This document shows positions 38,193 to 45,800 of a DNA stretch of 46,208 nucleotides, piece by piece. This DNA is from Candidatus Levyibacteriota bacterium (GTDB taxonomy: Bacteria; Patescibacteriota; Microgenomatia; Levybacterales; UBA12049): assembly GCA_030651475.1 (NCBI GenBank), contig JAUSEW010000021.1:65898-112105 (forward strand), written 5' to 3'. The notes beneath the pieces are model-generated. The model saw nothing but the letters and a program-made list of their open reading frames with translations, was not told the origin of the DNA and did not search any database. The translations under genes and the position numbers were made by a program. The number at the start of each line of letters is the position of its first letter. The stretch's first letter is position 1.

Positions 38193-39623
38193 ATGAGTAA
38201 GGAGTTTAATCCCGTAACTCAAGGTCTGCTTGACATACAACATTCCCCACAACTTTTTCCATCTACGCATATAGAAAATGTTCCGCCCAAAGACTTATAT
38301 AAGACGTTATCTGCTCCTCTTGATGTCCAGGTGGAAGTGACTACCCTGTGTAATGAAGCATGCGTACATTGTTATAACTTTTGGCGAGGAGCAAAGTTCA
38401 AAGGGGTTGCCAATAATCTTCCCGATACCACACTAGGAAAAGATAAAGTTCTAGTAATAATGGATCAATTGGTCAAAAGCCAAGTTTTTAGGGTAACTTT
38501 TACCGGGGGAGAGCCTTTTCTTTTCAGAGATGCAGTTACTGAAGGAGTAAGATTTGCAAAAAAAGCAGGACTTGATTGTTCTTTAAATAGTAATCTTACC
38601 GTAATTACCAGAAAGGACGCAGAATCTCTTAAAGAGGCGGGACTTGATTCCGTATTAACCTCGCTCCATTCTTTTGATGAGGAGACCCATGATGAAATAA
38701 CCCAAAGAAGAGGATCTTTTGGGCGTACTCTGCGGGGAATAAAAATTTGTCGAGATGCAGGACTAGATGTCGGAGTAAATATGGTAGTAATGCAAACAAA
38801 TCAAGAGCAGGTTTTTGAGACAGGGAAATTTGTTAAAGAGCTAGGAGTAAGATCATTTTCTGCCACAAAAGCTGCTCCTTGTCTAGGCGGAACTAATTTT
38901 TCAGAAGTTGGTATTGATAAAAACGCATTCAAGAAAATGATTGCAGATTTAATTCTTTTAGAAAAAACGTTTGGAATAAATGTTGACACCCTAATGGCTT
39001 ATCCTCTTTGTGCCCTGGGAGATGTAGATCGTTTTAAGAAATTTGCTCAACACAGCTGCGGAGCAGGGATTACAACCTGCACTATAGGTTCAAGAGGCGA
39101 TGTTAGACCATGTTCTTTTTCGGATGAGACTTACGGAAATATATTTTCCGATTCACTTCCTCAAATATGGAAAGGAATGAAAGACTGGCGGGACGGAAGC
39201 CGTCTGCCAAAAAACTGCGTTGATAACTGTAAATATTTTTCTCAATGCGGTGGAGGATGCAGAATGGAAGCGAAATTTGCTGGAGACAAGGTAGGAATGG
39301 ATCCGTTAGCTACGGGACCTTTAGATGTTGTTTCCTTGCCTGTTTCTGACTTAAATCCTTCTCCATCCGATTTTTGGGAGAGGCGACTTATTGTTACTCC
39401 TAATCTTAGACTAAGGAGGGAAAATTTCGGAGGAATTATAGCACCACAAGGCCGCCAACCAGTTCTTGTTGACAGTGCCGCCTACGAAATTATTGACAGA
39501 TTAAAAAACTCATCATCACCATTTTCTTTTAAGGGAATTGAACCTGATTTTAATCTATCGCAAGCTTCATCTGATTTCTTTTTTGCGCTCTTTACAAAAG
39601 AGTTTTTTAGAGAAGTTCAATGA
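38193..39623 (+). CDS. Radical SAM/SPASM peptide-modifying enzyme with PqqD-like tail
   Basis: A 476-residue protein. VTTLCNEACVHCYNFWRG holds the CX3CX2C cluster (Cys53, 57, 60), and FTGGEPFLF is the SAM-binding GGE motif. The SPASM region (about 285-365) has CGAGITTCTIG, RPCSF, CVDNCKYFSQCGGGC, enough Cys for two more clusters. The final 90 residues (NLRLRRENFGGIIAPQGRQPVLVDSAAYEIIDRL) look like a PqqD/RRE peptide-recognition domain. SPASM proteins crosslink or epimerise RiPP precursors; the Pro/Cys peptide two genes downstream is the probable substrate. It overlaps the peptidase by 4 bp. Confidence 0.88.
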   Translation: MSKEFNPVTQGLLDIQHSPQLFPSTHIENVPPKDLYKTLSAPLDVQVEVTTLCNEACVHCYNFWRGAKFKGVANNLPDTTLGKDKVLVIMDQLVKSQVFRVTFTGGEPFLFRDAVTEGVRFAKKAGLDCSLNSNLTVITRKDAESLKEAGLDSVLTSLHSFDEETHDEITQRRGSFGRTLRGIKICRDAGLDVGVNMVVMQTNQEQVFETGKFVKELGVRSFSATKAAPCLGGTNFSEVGIDKNAFKKMIADLILLEKTFGINVDTLMAYPLCALGDVDRFKKFAQHSCGAGITTCTIGSRGDVRPCSFSDETYGNIFSDSLPQIWKGMKDWRDGSRLPKNCVDNCKYFSQCGGGCRMEAKFAGDKVGMDPLATGPLDVVSLPVSDLNPSPSDFWERRLIVTPNLRLRRENFGGIIAPQGRQPVLVDSAAYEIIDRLKNSSSPFSFKGIEPDFNLSQASSDFFFALFTKEFFREVQ

Positions 39624-40354
39624 GTAAGGATATAAACTTAGAGAAGAATTTAATAAGCGTAGAATTAGGACCTCAAGCAAAAGGTTTTGTTTCTTTTCTT
39701 GCAAAAGACCCAAGTCTAAATAGGGTTATCAAAGATTTTAGATATGGTTATACTCGAGCCTCAAGTTTTTTTAAAAAGAAAATTCCCAAAATAAAACTCA
39801 CTCTTGTCTATAGCCGAGAGGAAATGAATAATTTAATTGGACATAAAACACCCAGTTGGTTTGTCGGATACGCAGATTCTTCTAGTAAAATATTCATGTT
39901 TAGTCCATCTGTTTTTGATAGAGAAAGCAATCATAACAAAAGAGATTTTAGAAAGGTTCTTTGCCACGAAATCTGCCATTTATTTATTCGGAAAATTCAC
40001 AACTCTTATGAACCTGTATGGCTTGAGGAAGGACTCGCTTATTATGCGGCAGGTCAAAAAAGCAGGTTGAAAGATAACAACCCTATTTTTAATAATCCGA
40101 AAGTTTTATTTTTCATAGACACGAGGAAACGATGGGATAAAACTATTGTTAGTCAGCCTGATGTACCGTATGCATTAGCGTTTTTGCTGGTAGACTTTTT
40201 GATTAGGTGTTATAGTAAAGACAGGGTTATTAAACTTTTAATGTCTCTGGGGGACAGATATAGCAAAAAGATTTTTTGTCAAAAATTTAGAAAGCTTTAT
40301 GGAAAAGATATAGAAGTAATCTTGAAGGAATTTTTTTCTAGACAGAATGAATAG
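39620..40354 (+). CDS. Gluzincin-like zinc metallopeptidase of the RiPP cassette
   Basis: A 244-residue protein. VLCHEICHLFIRKIH gives HEXXH (His116, Glu117, His120) and VWLEEGLAYY the third ligand (Glu136 or 137), the MA-clan (gluzincin) order. No signal peptide or membrane helix is visible, so it should act in the cytoplasm. Placed between the radical SAM gene and the peptide gene, it probably removes the leader or trims the product; this is inference. Confidence 0.8.
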   Translation: MSKDINLEKNLISVELGPQAKGFVSFLAKDPSLNRVIKDFRYGYTRASSFFKKKIPKIKLTLVYSREEMNNLIGHKTPSWFVGYADSSSKIFMFSPSVFDRESNHNKRDFRKVLCHEICHLFIRKIHNSYEPVWLEEGLAYYAAGQKSRLKDNNPIFNNPKVLFFIDTRKRWDKTIVSQPDVPYALAFLLVDFLIRCYSKDRVIKLLMSLGDRYSKKIFCQKFRKLYGKDIEVILKEFFSRQNE

Positions 40355-40370
40355 AGAGGAGGTGAAAATT

Positions 40371-40640
40371 ATGTCTCCAGAAATTAGAGTAACGCCTAAG
40401 GATGCAAGTGTGGTGCCTCAATTCGTATCAATATTAAATAGTAAAGGATTGGAGCCGTTTGTAGGAGCAGGCAAAAACTGTATTAGTCCTAATCCCCCTT
40501 TACCTCCACCTTGTTTCGGTAAACCACCACCGCCTTGCGTTGGTAGACCGCCCCCGCCTTGCTATGGCGGTTGCTATGGAGGAAGAGGCGAGATAGAGCA
40601 AAGTCCTGTGAAAGGAAAAACGAGTAAAGTGTCTGGGTAG
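40371..40640 (+). CDS. Candidate RiPP precursor peptide with PPPPC repeats
   Basis: An 89-residue peptide. The leader-like half is MSPEIRVTPKDASVVPQFVS followed by about 16 more residues. The core has Cys at 37, 48, 56, 64 and 68; three are spaced by eight in PPPCFGK, PPPPCVGR, PPPPCYGG, then CYGG and a polar tail. ATG 40371 is chosen over 40347 because AGGAGGTG lies six bases upstream, one of the strongest SDs in the window, fitting high expression of a substrate. No known family is recognised. Confidence 0.72.
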   Translation: MSPEIRVTPKDASVVPQFVSILNSKGLEPFVGAGKNCISPNPPLPPPCFGKPPPPCVGRPPPPCYGGCYGGRGEIEQSPVKGKTSKVSG

Positions 40641-40649
40641 GATTTATAC

Positions 40650-40670
40650 AATAAGCTCGCCAAGTAAAGA
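40650..40670 (+). repeat. Direct repeat, right copy
   Basis: Identical 21 bp to 38105-38125, preceded by TAC instead of TAT. It encodes the same NKLAK-stop ending but here follows no gene, so it is the duplicated scar. Confidence 0.92.
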
Positions 40671-40688
40671 TTAATAAATCTAATTTTT

Positions 40689-41141
40689 ATGAAAAAAGTA
40701 GCGATAGTATTGCTTGTTGTGTTTGTTACTGCTTTGTTGGCGCTAATATTAATAGATAAAACAACCAAAAAAGAAACAGTTTCTAGTAAGGAAAGAGCGA
40801 AACCTACCCAAGCTTTAGCTAAATACAAAACACAGGGGAATTCTGAAGGGTCAGTGATTATTGAAGTAACCCCACTGGCAATATCAACCAAGGAAAATGT
40901 TGTTTTTGGTGTTTCAATGGATACGCATTCAGTAGAACTCAACAAAAATCTAAAAGAAATTTCTCTTCTTGTTGATGATATGGGAAATGAATATAAAGCA
41001 ATTAGCTGGGATGGAGGAATTGGCGGACATCATTTGGAAGGAACGTTAGTTTTTCCAAAAGTTAATTCCGAAGCTAAAGAAGTCAAGCTTATCATTTACG
41101 GAATTGCTGGAATAAACAGAGAATTCAAATGGGATCTTTGA
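40689..41141 (+). CDS. Anchored extracytoplasmic protein, unknown
   Basis: A 150-residue protein: N-terminal anchor (VAIVLLVVFVTALLALILI) and a beta-rich domain with VVFGVSMDTHSVELNKNLKEISLLVDDMGNEYKAISWDGGIGGHHLEG. The DTHSV and GGHH motifs could bind metal. From memory, similar domains occur near copper ATPases and DUF5676 genes, which fits its having followed the DUF5676-like gene before the cassette arrived. No family name recognised. Confidence 0.65.
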   Translation: MKKVAIVLLVVFVTALLALILIDKTTKKETVSSKERAKPTQALAKYKTQGNSEGSVIIEVTPLAISTKENVVFGVSMDTHSVELNKNLKEISLLVDDMGNEYKAISWDGGIGGHHLEGTLVFPKVNSEAKEVKLIIYGIAGINREFKWDL

Positions 41142-41147
41142 GCTGGC

Positions 41148-41176
41148 TTTACATTGACAGGGAAAACTTATAAAAT
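41148..41176 (+). promoter_or_regulatory. Promoter of the 41188 gene
   Basis: TTTACA (41148-41153), a 17-nt spacer and TAAAAT (41171-41176). Start about five bases before the ATG. Confidence 0.55.
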
Positions 41177-41187
41177 AGGGTTAACTT

Positions 41188-42747
41188 ATGAATCTTTCAA
41201 GGCTTGCCAACCTTCTCGTCTCCGCATTTGAAAAAAATGAAATACAGCCTGCCCACGGAATTGATATTAATCCTGTAATTTCAGAGCTTGCCTCATGGTA
41301 TGAAAAATTGCGTAACGCCATGGATTACAGAGAAGAAGAAGTGGTGCGGCGCGCGGCAATTGAGAGAATTCTCAAAAGAAGATTATTCTTTTGGGGCAGC
41401 GGAGAAAAAATCGCGCCTCCTCTTATCAGAGAGCTTCTTTGGGCAAGATATTTCCCTGAAAGCATTATTGAAGAGTCAGAAGTTGCTAAAGTTGCAAGGA
41501 CGATAAATCTTTATCTAAAACTTCGGGAAGAACTGCATAAAAAAGAGAAAGAAATTCCAACCAATATAGACGAGCTTATTTACTATCTTTTGTCCGCCAA
41601 AATCGAAACCATGCTTAACAAGGATAAAAGCATGGATCTTTTCTCAACGTTTTTGTTCCATATTTTGCAAGATCACATCAGTATTCTTGATGATACGCCG
41701 CAAAACCGCGACCTGCAGATATTTTTGGCAGTCCGTCGTTCTTTTGCCAAAGACGATATTGCTTTTCTTAAATTCAGATTATTTGAGCAGTATTTTGGAG
41801 AGCTAAAGGAAGATAATCTTGCCTCTATCGTTGCCAATTTCCCCAAAGTTTACAAAGATATGGAAAAACAGCTTGCGTATCCTCTTAAAGATAGAATTGC
41901 ATCCTATGTTAAAAAACAAATTCCTTCGTTTCTGATAATGGTAGAAATTTTCCGCAAGAAAAAGTCGGACGTCAGAAGCTTAATCGCCAAGCCGGAAGAG
42001 CTTAAAAACGCAATTTATAAAGCCGCAGAAGAGCGGTACAAAACTATTGCCGTAAAAGTTCGAAACGGCATTATCAGAGCTGTTTTTTTCATACTGCTTA
42101 CCAAAGTTATTTTCGCTTTTTCCATAGAAGCAACCTACGACAATCTTGTTTTCGGTCATATCGTCTGGAAGTCTTTGGCTATCAATATTTTTATCCCGCC
42201 TTTAATAATGGTTTTGATTTCTCTTTTTATTAGAACGCCTGACATTAAAAATACGAATAGAATCTACGCCAAAATACAAAACATTCTGTTCACGGAAAAA
42301 CCTTTGCTTGATAAGCCGTTGGTTATAACCCTTAAACCGGAAAAAAGAAATCCAATTCTTGATTTTGCCTTCAAATTTTTCTGGCTTTTGGCATTTGCAA
42401 TTAGCTTTGGAGCGATTTTATTCGTTTTGGATAAACTTCAGTTTAATATCGTCAGCAAGGGAATTTTCGTTTTCTTCCTGGCAATTGTTTCTTTCTTTAC
42501 TTACAGAATTTCACAAACTGCCAATGTTTATGCTGTTTGGGAAAAAGAAGCGCTCACGACTCCAATTATCGACTTCTTGTTTATGCCGATTGTGCAGGTT
42601 GGAAGAAGATTTACAGAAGGGCTTTCGCAAATAAATATTTTCCTCTATGTTTTTGATTATCTGATAGAAACGCCGTTTAAAGAGCTTTTCGGTTTCCTCG
42701 AACAGTGGTTCTTCTTCCTCCGCACGAAACGTGAAGAACTAGGCTAG
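41188..42747 (+). CDS. Large membrane protein with long helical N-domain, unknown
   Basis: A 519-residue protein. The first 290 residues are helical and charged. Four membrane segments follow: FFILLTKVIFAFSI, SLAINIFIPPLIMVLISLFI, FFWLLAFAISFGAILFVL and GIFVFFLAIVSFFTYRI. A conserved-looking tail reads PIVQVGRRFTEGLSQINIFLYVFDYLIETPFKELFG. The end resembles C-termini of conserved CPR membrane proteins, but I cannot name a family. It converges with the surface protein gene. Confidence 0.65.
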   Translation: MNLSRLANLLVSAFEKNEIQPAHGIDINPVISELASWYEKLRNAMDYREEEVVRRAAIERILKRRLFFWGSGEKIAPPLIRELLWARYFPESIIEESEVAKVARTINLYLKLREELHKKEKEIPTNIDELIYYLLSAKIETMLNKDKSMDLFSTFLFHILQDHISILDDTPQNRDLQIFLAVRRSFAKDDIAFLKFRLFEQYFGELKEDNLASIVANFPKVYKDMEKQLAYPLKDRIASYVKKQIPSFLIMVEIFRKKKSDVRSLIAKPEELKNAIYKAAEERYKTIAVKVRNGIIRAVFFILLTKVIFAFSIEATYDNLVFGHIVWKSLAINIFIPPLIMVLISLFIRTPDIKNTNRIYAKIQNILFTEKPLLDKPLVITLKPEKRNPILDFAFKFFWLLAFAISFGAILFVLDKLQFNIVSKGIFVFFLAIVSFFTYRISQTANVYAVWEKEALTTPIIDFLFMPIVQVGRRFTEGLSQINIFLYVFDYLIETPFKELFGFLEQWFFFLRTKREELG

Positions 42748-42753
42748 GGGGCC

Positions 42754-42822
42754 TGCCCCGTAACATCGCTCTTGCGACGCGAGGACGTAGACCTCGGGAG
42801 CAAGTAAGATTGTTACGGGGCA
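42754..42822. terminator. Long hairpin between convergent genes
   Basis: TGCCCCGTAACA (42754-42765) pairs perfectly with TGTTACGGGGCA (42811-42822), with a further inner stem CGAGG/CCTCG. It overlaps the stop of the surface protein and is followed on the plus strand by CTTCTTTTT. A bidirectional terminator is likely. Confidence 0.65.
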
Positions 42823-45800
42823 ACTTCTTTTTGAATTGGTCTGGTGAAGCGGATAAGTTGGGGGCTATTGATGATAAAGTCCGGACGCTCGATAAATTGT
42901 ACTGCCGGAGTAAAGGCATCATTGGCGCAAAGGTCTCTTTGATTTTGAAATGTTCCTCCATTTTGCCCTGCATTAACAACTACACTGCCTTCAACTTTTA
43001 ACTGCACATCGGAAGCAACAGAACAGTTGTTCGTACCCAGAACAATAAAGCCTTGGTCTGCGGAATAATAGCCTGCGATATCCGTGACGCTTTTGTCAAT
43101 ATAAATGTTTCCGGAAACTGCAAAAGTAACTGTTGAGCCGTTTGGCACGGTGATATCTCTGTTTATTGTCAAATCTCCATTGACCAAAATTACATAATTT
43201 TGATTTACGCCAAACACATAGCCGGAATTGCCGCTTTTGGAAAGAGTCAGGTTTCCGTTGGCAATATACAAACCATGAGGTAAAGAAAGAGAAAGAATAC
43301 AATTTCCAATTCCGAAAGAACAGGAAGCGTCGATATCGGTTGGAGTAAGTCCGTTTTGCTGGGCAGTTGATATCTGGTAAGCATAGGAGGTTTGTATTAC
43401 GTTTGTTTGTTTGGGTACAAATATTTCAGGGAAAATAGGCCCTCCCACAATCCAATTATATGGATTAGGCGAGGCTTGGCCAAGCCCTAGATCATAGGAA
43501 TTTGCCCCGGAGAAAATAATTCCTGGAGTGCCTCCAGAGCCTAAAGTAGAGGCATAAGGCTGCAGCGCGGTACTGGGAATATAGTTATTAAATCCGCTGT
43601 CAATTCTTATATCCAAACCAACGGACTGAATCCAAGGGGTTAAGTTGGTAATTCCAAAATTAAGATCTTTAATATCTCCCTGCCCAATACAAGCAGCGGA
43701 GTTTGAGCTTCCGACAGAACAAAATGTTCCGACTATTACATCAAAAGATGGCGGAGGACCGTTAACAGGATAACTAACTTGATAACCTGTCGGAAGATTA
43801 GTATAAGAAATGGTATAAGTTCCTTCGGGAAGACTGGAAACTTTGAAATTGCCGTTTCCCTGATATGCTACAGAACCGGTTGAGGAAGAAATAGTAATTG
43901 CGCCTGTGTAATTCTTCTCTCCTGTATCTTTAACTTTATTTTTATTCGCATCGACAAAAACGTTTCCCGAAACCTCGTAGAATTTTCCGGTCCAATTAAA
44001 GGCTGTTTGGTCTGTCTGAACAGTTCCGCCTGAACAAACAGTGGCATAATAAACAGTCGCTCCGTAATAATATGTTCCGGGAAGCAATGCATTTAGATTA
44101 TCAGTTGTTGTAAATGTCCAAGTTGGAGGGTTATAGCTACGAGTTGGAGAGGCAAGTTGAGTTCCAAGCGTCCAGCGGTTTAAAGGTCCTTCTATATAAT
44201 ACCCTTGTACATCAACCCCGTCTTGAGTTGGCGTCCAACTTAAAGAGACATTATTTTCTGCCTGTCCAGCTGCAAGGGTTGGATTAGTGCCAAGAGTTAC
44301 TGCTTGGCCTTCTTGGGTTCCGGCACCGAAGGGGAGGGCGCTTCCGTTAAAAGTATCATAGCCGCAATAGGTAGTGTTAGTGCCAAAACCTGAAACAGTT
44401 AAATTGTCAGATGTATTTGGCGGAAGACTTAAAGTATATTTTACTTTCCAAGTGGTTTGCTTACACCACGGGTTCCACCAGCCAGGGATGGAACAGGCTG
44501 ACGTAGGGGGAGAGTCATAGCTATTGAATGGAATATAAGACACAGTGTTTGAGGAAGAGCGCTGAATTTTAAGATACGGCGGAAGAACTGATGGATAACA
44601 GGTTGTGTTACAGCCCCAAAAATTAAAAGAGTTGACATAATAACTCAACTCAAAAGTAATAGATGTATCAGTAGAGCTAACTTGGTTTGCTCCTGATATG
44701 GTTCCGGGATTGTATCCGTAAGGCCATGGGGAACAAGGCGGAAGATTTGGTTTTTGGACCAGAACCGAATAAGGATTGGAATAGGTGGTAGAGCCATTGC
44801 TTGTTTTTGCGATCTGATAGTTGTAGTAATTGTAATAATTGCCTCCGCCTCCGCTAAGCGGATACTGAATGCCTGTATGGAAATTAGATCCATAATTGCC
44901 AAACTGCGTTGAGAAAAGAGTCGCAGTAGGAGGAGGGGTTGGGCCCAAAAATCCGGGACTTGTATTTCGGTAAAAATTTACAGTAGGATTGCTTACGTTA
45001 CTTAAAGTATAAGTAATATTAAGAGTATGTCCGTCCGGAGCTAGAACAACCGTCGGGCTGTTCGCAATCGTCGAGGGATCGATATAATTACAACTTGAAC
45101 TAAATGGAGGAGAAGTGGGAGTGGGAAAAGATGTCGGAGCGGGGGTAGAGGTTGGACCTCCCAATGGGGGAGTTGGGGTTGGGGTTGGCCCAGTGCCAAT
45201 AGTGAAATTGGCAGTAGTAGGACAGATGCCTGAATCAATTGTAATCGGATTTGGGGGATTTACGGAATAATTGGTAGATAAAGGGCTTTTGTCAAGATAT
45301 ATAAAATGATAGGTGTCAGAGGAAATATTGGACAGTTTATAGGTACCGTTAGATGGATTGGTAGTAGTTGAATCTTGGGCCCCAGCACAGCTGCCCGGAA
45401 TATTTGGATCACGGCAGACAGTTAATTTTGTCCCGGAAGGCTGTCCTGTCACAGTTCCGTTAATTGCATACGTACTCCCAGCAGTACAAGAAGGGGTATA
45501 TTTAAAGAAAATATCAGCATAGTTACCGCCAGTTGGCAGGGGAATATTTGATACAGAATTACCCGAAGTATAGGTTGTATGGGTAAGGGGAGGGCAAGAT
45601 GAATTTGTGCATGAGTAAAGGGAATAAGATGTGGCATACCCTGAAATATTATCAGCAGTTGCCGTGTATGTACCTGGAGATAAAGTGTTGAAAAACCAGA
45701 TTGGAGAATCTGTTTTGGAACTTGAAGGAACAGTGTTAACAGTTACTTTCTGTCCTGCCAAAACCAAATCATTTCCTGATGAATCTACATGGTGTCCTTG

